Notes under the pieces: model-generated
Told to the model about the DNA's origin: nothing
The model's database searches: none
What the model saw: the letters and a program-made list of their open reading frames with translations, nothing else
Shown here: piece after piece, positions 46,500 to 57,887 of the stretch
Layout: each line of letters opens with the position of its first letter
Position numbering within the stretch: position 1 is the stretch's first letter
Source of the DNA: Mucidula mucida
Taxonomy: Eukaryota; Basidiomycota; Agaricomycetes; Agaricales; Physalacriaceae
Direction: 5' to 3'
Length of the DNA: 64,000 bases
NCBI GenBank assembly: GCA_015501055.1
Contig: JADNYV010000037.1
Coordinates: 1 to 64,000 of the forward strand
Translations under genes and position numbers: made by a program

Positions 46500-48275
46500 A
46501 TGTACTACCATTTGGATTTCTCTCATCATACGAACTACTTTGTTTCTCCAGGCGCGTCTATGGCATATGGCTCCCGCCCCGGGTCATCTCTTTGGTCGGT
46601 GGTTGAGGATCGGTATCCTCCTTATGGACATTCACCGAGTTCATACGAACAACCGCGTTCGCAGTATGTGTGCCCGACACATACATACCACCCGCCTACT
46701 ACTATACCGCACACTAATGGGCACCCTCCTGCACGGCATAGTACTACCTACGTCGACGATCATACGACACGGCTTGATAACGACCGCGGGCTCATGCGAC
46801 GCGCCGCTGCGCATCTGTTCCAATACTCAAAATGCACGGGACGCAAGAAAGCCGTGTGTGTGGGTCCCCACGAGTCGTTCACAAAGCCTTCGTCGGGTGA
46901 TGCTCATGATCTCCTTCCGCTTCTAGATCGGGATCAACTATTACGGCCACTCGCGTGAGCTGAGAGGGTGTATAAATGATGCACGCCACGTTTACGAGTT
47001 TCTCACACGTAAGTTCTTTTCGTGTTCGCGCCTGGTGAATGACAGACCGTGACTCAGGTCATTGTGGATATCGGAAGGAGGATATTATCGTTTTGACGGA
47101 CGATAACCCGAATAAGCGGCGGCAGCCTACGAGGAGGAATATCCTCGCTGCGATGGCTTGGCTCGTCAGAGACGCGCGATCCCACGACTCGCTGTTTTTT
47201 CATTGCAAGTGTCTATCTCGCATATACGTGTATCCGTGGACTGATTTGATCATTTGAAGATTCGGGCCACGGAGGGCGGACGCGGGATGTGTCTGGTGAT
47301 GAGCTGGATGGATACGACCAAGGTGCTTTATTGCTGTGCCACACTCGGTGGACTCAAACTTATTATTTACTAGTCATATACCCAGTTGACTATCAGACTG
47401 CGGGATTTATCATTGATGATGTTGGTCTCGTCTGTAGTCCCTTCAACATCATCCCGTCTGATGTATTAGTAGTTTATGCACGAACTGCTGGTTCGGCCTC
47501 TGCCCATGGGCTGTCGGTTGACTGTTTGTGTTGCTTTCCTCGTTTCCTTTCTCTCACTCATCCACGAATGAAAACCAGACATTATTTGATGTGAGTCTTC
47601 TGCCAAGGGTGAACTTCTGCGTTTACTCATACATACCTTGAAGTGCTGTCATTCTGGAACTGTATTGGGTACGCACTCTCCTTTTTCAAAGATCAAGTTC
47701 ACACACTCATCACCGGTACGGGTGGCAGATCTACCATACGGCGTACGTTCGTCTTCTCAGACCGCTAGTACGAGTAGTATCTCATTTCAGGATAGTACGA
47801 CACTCATGGTAACATGAAAGTGCTTGTTTCTCGCCAAGCTTGGGAGGCGAAGAAAAGTTCTGCGGACGTTGTCAGTTGCAGGTCTATTCTCTCTTCGTGG
47901 CGAATGCTCAACAACTCCTTACTAGATATGCTGGTCGGGTTGTTTGGATGGTCAGAAGAGTGCCGATACTTTTCAAGGTGGCGTCCCTGTTGGCGCGATG
48001 AGCTATGTCAGTAGTACTTTTGTTGGGTGGGTACAGCTACTGAGCATTCTTTTTCACGGGCAGGCGTTCATAACAGCGCTGAAGAGGAATCGCAATCAAT
48101 CTTATCAGGGACTGCTCAAGTCTATCCGGCAGATTCTATACCCAAAGTACAAGCAGACGCCGCAGCTGGCTAGTTCTCATCGGATTGTGAGTCCGTGTTT
48201 ATTCGATTGTAGCGCTGAACAGAAGCTTGACCGTACTGTGCTCTATAGGATACCAAACTTCGTTTTATTATATGA
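46500..48275 (+). CDS. Type I metacaspase, tandem copy 2
   Basis: Starts at 46500 with exon 1 to 46859 (120 codons): a longer Tyr/Pro/His-rich prodomain ([16 protein letters not shown]) than copy 1. It continues [20 protein letters not shown] and [12 protein letters not shown]. The catalytic His exon border is unusual: CATT|gcaagt at 47205 is a GC donor, and joining to 47260 gives [18 protein letters not shown]. The catalytic Cys lies in [17 protein letters not shown]. The p10 part has [18 protein letters not shown] and the C-terminus DTKLRFII at 48275 mirrors copy 1. Both catalytic residues are intact. Two AG acceptors (near 47472 and 47797) lie a few bases apart from competing ones, so the exact peptide there is uncertain. 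It arose by tandem duplication. Confidence 0.87.
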
Positions 48276-48850
48276 TCTACACTTGTTAATTTGTACTTGT
48301 AGCCTACTACTTCATGATGTTGTATTGTAATCCTCCAGCATGTTAATAGAGATCAAAGCGCGTACTAGCTTGGTTATTGACTCGGACGCGGCGACAATCC
48401 TCACGGGAGAGGGAAAAGGTCGGACGCATTGCGAAAGATGTTTCGAGTCGTTGACCGCGGTGGATGCAGTGTGGCGCACTCAGTCATTCGGTAAATAATA
48501 ATTTCCTGCAGAAAGTCTACGTTCCAATGCTAACACCTCTGCTACAGACCGTCAACTTTCAGTAGCGCAGCTATTCAAGGTCCGTTGATCAATATTGAAG
48601 AACATCTCACGAAGGTCTACTTATCTCGTGTGGTTAACGTCGATTGTCACCAGTGATCGCCCAAAGGCCCGGCATCGAGCATAGAACAGTGTATACCGTA
48701 ACGCTGCGGAACTGCTGTTCGTGTCCAGATAGCTGCAGTCATTTTCTCGACCAAACAAGAAACAACAAATCCGGTCACGGGACGCGAACAAAGGCAAGCG
48801 GCGCGCTGTGGACCTTTGTGAGTTTCCTTGGTCTAGTACATCATTATCTT
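48276..48850 (+). promoter_or_regulatory. 5' flank of truncated FunK1 gene with shared repeat and element
   Basis: About 240 bp from 48408 recur inverted at 57888-58100 next to another FunK1 copy. A conserved element taacgctgcggaact is at 48699-48713 and recurs at 52278-52292 upstream of the complete FunK1 gene and, slightly changed, near 57821-57832. The TATA (CTATAAAA) that sits 55 bp before the ATG in the complete copies is replaced here by GCTGTGGACC. Confidence 0.55.
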
Positions 48851-48854
48851 ACAC

Positions 48855-50534
48855 ATGGCTCAGTCTGGCATGGCGCGGTGCTTCCAATCACCTACCAAAC
48901 GGCTAGCACATATCGCTGTCAGTCCTGCGTTTGATAACCACCAAGTAAGTGTTCCTTCGTTGTATCTTCCATTCTGACAGGTCGCTGCTAGGGGCCTGAA
49001 CTCTTTGTGCGCTTCGTAACCTCTATGAACTCGCTCGACCGCATCAACCTCTGTCATGACCCCACTGTTAGCAATGCGGAGAACAATCTTCGGTACAAAT
49101 CTGAGGTTAACGGGAAACCTTACCTCACCACATCGTTCACCGCTGAATCAGCTATTGTTACGCGTGCCACGCGGGTACTCAGTCCTTTTGAATATCACCT
49201 TGTCGAGGTCAGGTCCATTGGCCTGCATAGCGATGTTCCCAAACATGACTGGCTCTTGGAAGGAGAAAAGAAGACAATTGGCGACAATTCATCTGCGCTC
49301 AAGAACTTGGACGATCACCTCGCGGCAAACTCAAAGAAAAGCCTTCCTACACCCACCCACGACCATCCGAACCGAACTCATCACAGAACTGTGTTCAAAG
49401 ATTGTTGTAGCACTCTGTATTTACTTATGGATTACGCCGAGTATGCTTTAGCAATGGTTCAAGTTATTCAAGGTATGTCGTCTCACGCCGAATTCTCTAT
49501 GATTTTCTGAGTATTTTGCTATTAGCCCTCGATCATTTGCGGTTAGCTGGCTATGTTCATCAAAACATCAGTCCTGGTAACTGTCTGTACATCAAGGATT
49601 CATCGGGCGTGATTCAAATCAAGATTTCGGATCTCGAGTATGCGCGCCCGTATACCGCAGAGACCTCACATACGGTTCCTATCACTGTACGTCAACTTCT
49701 AATCTAGCGTGACCCTGTTGACTTACTCTTTCATCCGATGCGCAGGGAACACCAGGTTTCATGGCGGTTGAATCACAGCTACCCCGGCATTTATACACTC
49801 CTGAAGATACCGCTCCATCTCCAGAACCATTCATATATCGAGGTGGCAAATCCACATCTTGTGGCCCAGCAAAAATCGAAACGGCGGCAGACCCAGAGTG
49901 GTTCAGATTCAACTTTCTCCATGATATAGAATCTGCTCTCTGGTTATTCTGCTGGTTCCTGTTTAACAGGCTGCCGTCTTCCCTCCTCGGCAAGATTTCA
50001 CGTGCAGATTTTGAAAGCATTGCCAAGGTTGCTCGCAAACTCTTTGGGACTTCTCTTGATCCCCCAGCTACGCGACGGGCCTTCGTTATCGCAGGAGGTG
50101 GTTCTTCCTATCCGGAAGTCTACAATCTGCTGCAGTCGTATTATGGGCAGGATACTCAGCACGGCCCCACGATACTCGATGGCTTGACAGCTTTCCAGAG
50201 TATCGTTGAATTCTATCGAGAGGTGGAGAGTTCGACGCCAATCCGCACCGCCAAATCATTTATGTGGGGGCCCAAGGAGTTTCGGCCCAGGTACTATAGA
50301 GAGCTGCAGGGCATCTTCTATGATATGTCGGGGCCACTGAATGGCTCGACTCTTTCGGCAGTGCCCATCCATCTTTTCGACCCTCTGAAACGCGCTGCTT
50401 CGGATGCTCTACTAGCTGCAGACGTCGAAGAGGGCGCGAAAGAGACGCGTCCGAACAAGTGCCCTAGAACCGATCCAGGACGGTCTATAGCGAGCCACTC
50501 CTCCGTTACGCCGCCATCGTCCACACCGAGGTGA
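48855..50534 (+). CDS. FunK1: FunK1-family pseudokinase, N-terminally shortened
   Basis: Four exons (48855-48944, 48992-49472, 49526-49686, 49746-50534) give 506 residues with an unbroken frame. Exon 1 encodes only MAQSGMARCFQSPTKRLAHI before AVSPAFDNHQ, so about 200 residues found in the 52501 copy are missing. The later landmarks are present: HPNRTHHRTVFKDC-type lead-in (as DHPNRTHHRTVF), YAEYALAMVQVIQ, ISDLEYAR and GTPGFMAVESQ. The catalytic loop however reads VHQNISPGNC, so HRD has become HQN and the catalytic base is lost. The rest of the C-lobe (LHDIESALWLFCWFLFNRLP) is intact and the C-terminus is basic. The open frame and clean splice sites suggest that it is expressed as a pseudokinase rather than dead, but this needs transcript data. 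Confidence 0.85.
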
Positions 50535-50539
50535 AAAAA

Positions 50540-50990
50540 GCAATTTCTTCTACTAGCTATACAGAACATCGTACTATACTGTTTTACACCTACCAACCTC
50601 TATATATTTAATCATGTCGTCCTATCATAGTGATCAAGTCCATTGCTTTAGTTCGTAGCTTCGAATACTGTACACACGCACCCACTTGTTGAGCCTTTGA
50701 CAACACAATTGATGACACCTGACGGTCTTCGCCATCGTCGAACACCCCACTTTCGAGATTGTCAAGTTCGTCAACCTCGTACCAGAGAAGTGCTAAAGAC
50801 CGGAAGGCCTTTATAACACTCATGTCAACGTAGGTAATTCGCAACGTCGATAATCTATCTATACGACTTGGGCGAACGGTCATATTTGGGTACGCAGGTT
50901 GAAATACAAGAAAGAAATGTATGTAGTACAACGGTGGTGTATATACAACGTGATAAAAAACCTCATATCAACTACTCAAGTGATAACTGG
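50540..50990. other. No gene recognised
   Basis: Convergent 3' flanks between a plus-strand and a minus-strand FunK1 copy. Nothing recognisable. Confidence 0.5.
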
Positions 50991-50999
50991 CTTCGTGGT

Positions 51000-51900
51000 T
51001 CAGGGCTTTGATCTAGCTGATGACCGCGAAGCACGAGGTTTAGACTGCTCTAACTTAGCGCGTTTGCTCGGTCGTACCTCTTCCTCTTCATCCTCATCTT
51101 GATCCTCATCCTCATCCTCATCCTCGTCAAAGACTGCGGGCGCGCGCGCGACTCGTTTAAGCGGCGCGAACTGATGGATAGGCTTAGCCTTTAGCTTTGA
51201 ACCTTCCAAGGCGGAGAAAACGGCGTCGAAGACAGACTGCAGCCGTCTATAGAACGAGGGAAGAAACTCCTTGTCCGCCCACTTCAAGGAACGGTCACTG
51301 CTGACTGGCTTTAATGCCTCTATCTGGTTGTAAAATGAGGTGAGCAGCTGGAAATTCTGCAAACCGCGCAATAAAGCGTGGCCGTATTTCGCGTCCTGGC
51401 CGTACAACGGCTGTAAAAATTCCATAACGTCTGCATATGTATCGTCGAATCCCGAAAAGCTTCCCATGAAGCTCTTCCGCGTAACGTTAGGACCGAAGAG
51501 TTTTCGTGCATATCGTCTCATGCCATCGTATTGTGAAGGCGAAATTGTCGCAGTGATTGATGACGGAAGTCGGTGGAATAGCAACCAGCAGTACAGCCAA
51601 AGCACAGACTCTACGTTGTGAAGGTAATTGGTCGCAATTGTAGGAGTTACGACTGTAGACGCCAGTTAGACATAAGTAGGTCTGTGCTGTTCCGTCGATG
51701 GGACCGCTGTGAAGGCTGGCGTGCCGCGTTCCCTGAAAGTCAAATAAGTTGAACGTAAGAAGCGAGCCAGAGCACGTACAACCTCAACGTTGAACGAATA
51801 AGTGTCATGGTGACGTGCATATTCGAGATCCGTAATTTTGGTCTGAAGTTTGCCCGACGAATGTTCGCCGACGAGAACATAACGCAAAGACATGAGACCT
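51000..51900 (-). pseudogene. FunK1: FunK1 C-lobe pseudogene
   Basis: Only the part after the catalytic loop remains. It starts near 51893 with SSGKLQTKITDLEYARHHD, continues via a possible intron to GTPAFTAVPSTEQ and a stop, then from about 51605 the C-lobe LWLYCWLLFHRLPSSITATI runs open to the end. The tail has a long Asp/Glu run encoded by a GAN/TCNN-type trinucleotide tract (51080-51130) followed by EVRPSKRAKLEQSKPRAS. The HRD region and everything N-terminal are absent. It is closest to the 52501 gene (shared SSDRS-KWADKEF and RPSKRAKL). Confidence 0.75.
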
Positions 51901-51904
51901 GTTT

Positions 51905-52362
51905 GTGATTAAGTTGAATGTGTCATTATAGGAGGATATATGACCTACTTGTAAGTAAGGAACCCAACATAGCCGTTAGAGCTAAGTTTCGTTCGAAGGC
52001 ATAACAGTCGGTATTATACAAAGCCAGGCTCGGGGGCGCGGCAGAGGTATCGCAATTCGTCCGAGGGCACAAGCGAAACATCGTCGATGAAAGAAGGTCT
52101 AGTAAGTAGTCTTTCTACTACTACCGAAGCGACTTGATCAGAATCCAGAAGATGAGCCAAGGTATTCATGAGTGGCATGTGTACACAAACAACTTAAGCA
52201 CCGATGACTGGCGTCTCATGCTAGTAGAAACCCGCCCGTACACGTCACTAGTGCTATATCGATAACTTACGGGACAATAACGCTGCGGAACTGTCCACAT
52301 ACCTGCAGTCCACAGTGGCGATTAGGGCGACCCTGCGATCGTGATCAAATCGTGATCCAGCC
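51905..52362. other. 5' flank of the complete FunK1 gene, no gene
   Basis: Contains the shared element taacgctgcggaact at 52278-52292 and the left border (about 52363) of the near-identical inverted repeat with 62106. No coding sequence recognised. Confidence 0.5.
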
Positions 52363-53580
52363 ATTGTCGACCAAACAAGAAACAAACAAAGCCCAACTTG
52401 GTAACTGACAGTCACGACGCGAACAAAGGCAAGCGTCGCGCTATAAAACCACGCGTGAGTTTCTTTAATCTCTCCCACAATCAACACCCTCATCTTAGAC
52501 ATGGCTCAGCCTACTCCTCGGCGGCCCCAATCAGCCTCCTCACACGCAGGAGGACCTATGCTTCCTCTTCCCCAACAGCGCGCGGCCCTCCGAAAGACAA
52601 TACCCGCGCATACAGTACAGACCGCGAGTCCTATAGCCTTCCTCAAGCGCCACTGTTCTCTTCCCGAATTGTCTTCCAGCGAACACGACGGGCTAGTTGC
52701 ACATGTTATCAGCGAACTCAAGGAGCGTGAACTCCTCAACGACTCAGGTTGGCCAGACACCATAATTGACGGTAGAACCGAGGGCGCGATCTTCAAAAAC
52801 CTGGAGCCCATTGTTGCCGCCATTGGTGACATTTGTCTCCTCTGGGACGATGAGGCCCAGAAGCTCAACGATAGGACGACCACATTCGAATGCGATGGGT
52901 CTAATACGACGAACTCTGAAGTGCCGGGGTCATCGTTCATGGTTGATGCGCAATTCATTCTCCTCGAACGATGCACGCCAACATCAAACGTTTCAGACTC
53001 CGAGAACGACAAAGCAGATACCGTGGATATCAGTCCATCCGAGTTCAAGAAATCTGTCAACGACCGCGCAGATGTAACGTTTCCCCATTATTCCGTCCTT
53101 CAGCCGTTAACTGTGTTTTCAGAATGAAATCAAGATTGCATCAGCGGCCAACCATACCCTGTTCAATGACTACTCCCGTCGCTTTGTCCTTGGATTCACA
53201 ATTGAGGGCGTGGAAATGCGTTTCTGGCACTTTTCGCGTTCACACATCGCTGTCAGTCCCGCGTTCGATTATCACCAGGTGGGTATTTCTCTTTGTCGTA
53301 TGAGTGAATCTGATGGATCGCTACTAGGAGCCTGAACTTTTCGTGCGCTTCGCTATCTTCATGACGTTCGCCGATCGCATCGACCTCGGCTACGACCCCA
53401 CTGTAACCCGAATTCGCGACGCGAACAACAAGATTCAGTACCAATTTGAAGTCGACGGGAAATTCTACCTGACCGAATCGTTCATCGCTGAATCCGCTGC
53501 TAACGACATCGTTACGCGTGCCACGCGGGTATGGAGTGTCCGCGAATACGACCCCATCAAGGGCACGTTCATTGGTTCAA
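52363..53580 (+). repeat. Inverted repeat arm 1 (pairs with 60880-62106)
   Basis: Promoter, exon 1, intron 1, exon 2, intron 2 and the start of exon 3 of the 52501 gene are nearly identical, including introns, to the reverse complement of 60880-62106. Identity starts at attgtcgaccaaacaagaa and fades after GACGTCTGGCTCTT. Confidence 0.85.
52441..52448 (+). promoter_or_regulatory. TATA box of the complete FunK1 gene
   Basis: CTATAAAA lies 53-60 bp upstream of the ATG at 52501. The mosaic copy has the same site at 62019-62026 on the minus strand. Confidence 0.6.
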
Positions 53581-55276
53581 ATAGCGTTGTTCTCAAAGAC
53601 GTCTGGCTCTTTTCCGATGCCAAAGGAGAAAAAGCTATTCACGACGAAATATTTGCGGCGCTCAAGACCTTGGACGATCGGCTCGCCGCAGGTACACCCT
53701 TGATTGCACTGGGATTGGACGACTCTCCACAGGTTTCGCTGGTGGAGGATGCTAAGCCCTTTTTCATGGACATCTTGCAGGATGTGGTTGTCACGTTCAA
53801 GCGGGGCGACGCCCAGCACGCCGATGTCGCGCCTGCACCCGAGTCCGGCTATACACCCTTCTCTTATTTCCCAGGAAGCAAATTGCGTCCAGCAGTGTTA
53901 GGGAAAGTGCCAAGTTCCTTGCGTGCCGAACTTGGCACAAATGAGGTACCTCCCGTCGTGGAAGAATCTGAAGAAATCCCTGCAACACCCATTGGCGACC
54001 ATCCGGAGCGAACCCACCGCAGGATCATTTTCGCACATCATTGCACCCAACTATATGAGGTCTCTGACTACGCCGATTATGCTTTAGCGATGGTTCATCT
54101 CCTAGAAGGTATGTGCTTACGATCATATTCTCGTTATCCCCTATGACACTAGATCTAGGCCTCAATTACTTGCGCCTGGCCGGGTATGTTCATCGAGACA
54201 TCAGTCCCGGTAACTGTCTCGTCTTCAAGGACCCATCATCAGGCAAACTTCAACTCAAGATCTCGGATCTCGAATATGCGCGCGTATATGGCGCCGACTC
54301 ATCGAACGTTGTTCCTCTTACCGTAAGTATTTGGTTTATGATTTCCACCATGCCTCTCTGACTTCATGCTTAGGGAACGCCAGGCTTCATGGCAATCGAA
54401 TACCAATGCCGGGAGCATCAGTTCCTTCCTTTCAGCAGGACAAATTGCGTGTCATCGTCCGCAACATTCAGATTACGAGATGCACCTAAAACGAAGCTGG
54501 GGCCTCCGGTCGCAACTCAGAATTTTGCGAATACGCCCTGGTTTCGGTTCAACTACCTTCACGACGTAGAGTCTGCGCTCTGGTTGTACTGCTGGTTGCT
54601 GCTCCACCGACTTCCAGAGTCCATCTCTGATAGACTTTCGGCCTCGCAATGCGATAGCATTGGACGATATGCACGAGAACTCTTCGGTATCACCTTGGTT
54701 CCTAACGGTATGCGAAGCCGGTTCATGGGAAGCTTTTTGGGACACGGCGACACATTTGGAGCCGTTGTGAGATTTTTAACGTCGTTGTACGGCCAGGACG
54801 AGGACTACGGCCTCAGTTTATTGCGCGGTCTGGATAATTTCCAGCAGCTCGCCACATACTACATGCAGGTGGAGGCATCGACGCAAGTTAGCAGCGACCG
54901 TTCCTTCAAGTGGGCGGACAAGGAGTTTCATCCCTCATTCTATAGACAGCTGCAGTCTGTCTTCTACGACGTTTTCATCGCCTTGCAAGGTTCACAGCTA
55001 CAGGCTACACGTATCCGTCAGGTCGCTCCGCTGAAGCGAGTCGCGCTCGCGGCTGCAGTCTCTGACGAGGAGGAGGAGGAGGAGGAGGAGGAGGTACGAC
55101 CGAGCAAACGCGCTAAGTTGCAGAAGTCTCGACCCTTTGCTTCGCGGTCATCAGCTGGATCGAAGCAGCCACGAGTTCAAAGCTGGTTCTCGAGTAGTTT
55201 ATATGTGATTTTCTATCTACGTTGTAACTTGTATATACTCCACCGTTGTACTACATACATTTCTTTCTTGTGTTGA
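52501..55276 (+). CDS. FunK1: FunK1 protein kinase, complete copy
   Basis: Five exons (52501-53073, 53123-53278, 53328-54108, 54153-54322, 54374-55276) give 860 residues with every junction in phase and canonical GT-AG borders. FunK1 kinases are fungal-specific, greatly expanded in mushrooms and have a kinase core split by insertions. Key motifs are HPERTHRRIIFAHHC before the hinge, YADYALAMVHLLE, the catalytic loop VHRDISPGNCLVF with Asp intact, ISDLEYARVYG in place of DFG (Asp kept), and GTPGFMAIEYQ at the P+1 loop. The C-terminus has a run of about nine Glu from a GAG repeat and then VRPSKRAKL, a likely nuclear signal. Substrate and pathway are unknown. It is the only copy in this window with complete exons, canonical donors and HRD, so it is the best candidate for a working kinase. 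Confidence 0.92.
55067..55093 (+). repeat. GAG trinucleotide run coding poly-Glu
   Basis: Nine or so consecutive GAG codons inside the FunK1 C-terminal tail. The equivalent tract in the 51 kb copy is longer and mixed Asp/Glu, so the tract length varies between copies. Confidence 0.75.
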
Positions 55277-55279
55277 AAT

Positions 55280-55735
55280 CTACGTACCTATATTACTTAT
55301 CGCCCCCCAAGTCGTGTAGATCATCGACGTCTACTTGGTAGCACGCAACGTTCACATATATCAATTCATCTGAGGCATGACTGTTATAAAGGTCTTCCGG
55401 GCTTTACTTGACAGTCACTTCGTGTTGGAAAGTGAGATATTCAACGATGGCGATGACCATTGGGTGTCATGAATTGTCTTGTCAGGGGCCCGACAAGTGG
55501 GGGGCGAGTATCTGAAGCCCGCTAAGAGTGAAACGGAACAGATTGAGAATGGGCGTAAGTAGATCGATTGTCACGGCGTCCCGACGTATGGCGCGCAGAG
55601 TTGGCAAGCGGCGCGCACTAAAGCAATGAACTTGCTCGTGATAGGAAGCCATGAATAATGTGTAAGTTATATAGAGGTAGGTAGAGAGAGAGAAAACAGT
55701 ATAGTACGATGATATATGTAGAGAAATTGCTTTTT
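55280..55735. other. No gene recognised
   Basis: 3' flank between convergent FunK1 copies; no supported frame. Confidence 0.5.
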
Positions 55736-57666
55736 TCACCTCGGTGTGGGCAATGGCGGCGTAACAGCCGAGTGCCTCGCTCTGGACCGTCTTTGATCAG
55801 TTCTATGGCGCTTGTTCGGACGCTCCTCCTCCGCACTGTCTTTGTCGTTTGTAGCTAACGCTTCAGCGAGTCGAACTTGGGTCGAACAGATCAATGGGCA
55901 CTGCCGAAAGCTTCGAGTCATTCAGCGACCCAGACATTCGATAAAAGATGCCCTGCAGCTCTCTATAATACGCGGACTAAAACTCCTTCGGTGCCCACAT
56001 GAATGACTTGGCGGTGGGGATAGGCGTCGAACTCTCCACCTCTTTATAAGATCTAAGGATGCTCTGGAAAGCTATCAAGCCGTGGAGTACGGTGAGGCCG
56101 TGCTGCACATCCTGCTCATAACACGACTGCAGCAGCTCGTAGGCTTCCGGATATAAACAATTGGCTTCGAAACCGCCGATGAAGGGCCTTCGCATCGCTG
56201 GGGGATCAAGGGAAGTCCCGAATAGTTCGCGAGAAATCTTGGCAAGGCGTTCACATTGTGCGTGCGAAACATTACCAAGGAGGGAGGACGGCAATCTATA
56301 AAGCAAGAACCAGCAGAACAACCAGAACAACCAGAGAGCGGATTCCATGTCATGGAGAAAGTTGAATCTGAACCATTTTGGGACCACCACCGTTTTGATT
56401 ACTGTTGGGCCACAAAATGTGGATTTCCCACCTCGATAAATGAATGGTTCCGGGGGTGGAGCGGCACTCCAAGGAGTGAAGATATGTCGTAAACACTGAG
56501 ATTCAACCGCCACGAAGCCTGGCGGTCCCTGCGCATCGGATGAAAAAGTAAGTCAATACGCTCACTCTAAGCAGGAAGCCAACGTACGGGGATAGGGGCC
56601 GTATGCGGGGACTCCGTGCTATACAGGCATGCATACTCGAGATCCGAAATCTTGATTTGAATCACATCCGACGAATCCTTGGTGTATAGATAGTTACCAG
56701 GGCTAATGTTTTGATGAACGTAGCCAGCTAACCGCAAATGATCGAGGGCTAATAGAAGAGATACTCAGGAAGAGATAGAGAATTTGGTTTGAGACGACAT
56801 ACCTTGAATAACTTGAACCATTGCTAAAGCATACGCGGCGTAATCCATAAGTGAATACAGATCGCTACAACAATCTTTGAACACAGTTCTGCGGTGGGTT
56901 TGGTCCGAATGGTCGTGGGTGGATGTCGGAAGGCTTTCCTTTGAATCTCCCTCCATACTAGGAGGCGCCTCGATCTTGTCAACTTTCGCACACCAAGAAC
57001 CTGGCATCTTGCCCAAAACCGCTGCGCTCGGATTGTTTTTGAGGGCGTAAGTGAAAGGTGTATATCCTGTCTCGGGCCGCACGTCGCCGGGCGCCAATAT
57101 ATAACAACTACATCCTGAATGATGTCCATAGAGCAAGGTCTAGCGTCTTCAACGAGAGAAGACCCGGGGGTCGAGGGGATATCCTTGTCTACATCCCCGT
57201 GGGCTTTGCCTGCCGCGAGGTGATTGTCTAAGTTTTTGAGCGCAGAGAAATTATGGCCAATTCCCTTATTTTCTCCTTCAAAGAGCCAGTCATGTTTGGG
57301 AACATCGTTATGCACGCTGATGAACATGCCCTCCACAAGGTCATATTCACAAGGACTGCATACCCGTGTGGCATGCGTAACAACAGCATATTCAGGGATG
57401 AACAATGCGGTGAGGTAAGACTCTTTCCCGTTAACCTCAGATTTGCGACAAAGATTGTTTGGCGCATTTCTAACAGTAGGGTCGATATGGTTGAACAACT
57501 TCGTAGAGATCACGAAGCGCACAAAAAGTTCAGACTCCTAGCAGCAATCATTCATATTGAAAGATATAACGAAGGGAAAACTTACTTGGTGGTTATCGAA
57601 CGCGGGACTAACAGCTAGCCGTTCGGTAGCTGATTGGAAGCACCGGGCCATACCAGGCTGAGCCAT
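55736..57666 (-). pseudogene. FunK1: FunK1 pseudogene related to the shortened pseudokinase
   Basis: The minus strand starts MAQPGMARCFQSATERLAVS at 57666 (exon 1 to 57586), showing the same N-terminal deletion as the 48855 gene. Exon 2 (57537-56803) has a length divisible by three, whereas its homologues leave a remainder of one. The frame shifts near QDVVVIYW around 57100. The catalytic loop is again HQN. The P+1 loop reads GPPGFVAVES instead of GTPGFMA. A TAG directly after MWAPKEF (55977) ends the C-lobe where homologues continue RPRYYRELQGIFYD; the remaining tail up to 55736 shifts frame again. Its 5' flank resembles that of the 48855 gene in inverted orientation. Confidence 0.8.
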
Positions 57667-57887
57667 GTGTAAGATAATGAATCTTAATGATGTACTAGAG
57701 CAAAGAAACTCAAGTCTCACATGGCTCGACCTTTGTTCCTGTCCCGTGACTGTTCACTTGTTTGGTCAACAATCCATCTTGCCACACAATAACTGCAGCT
57801 ATCTGGACACGGACAGAATTTCCGCAGCATTACAGGATACATTACTCTATACTTGACCACGGGCCTTTGGATCTTTTCAGAAGGCAA

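Noticed and set aside
52506..53060. Long antisense open frame on the minus strand
   Set aside because: It is the antisense shadow of FunK1 exon 1. The same shadow appears at 61419-61961 over the mosaic copy. It has no domain or start context.
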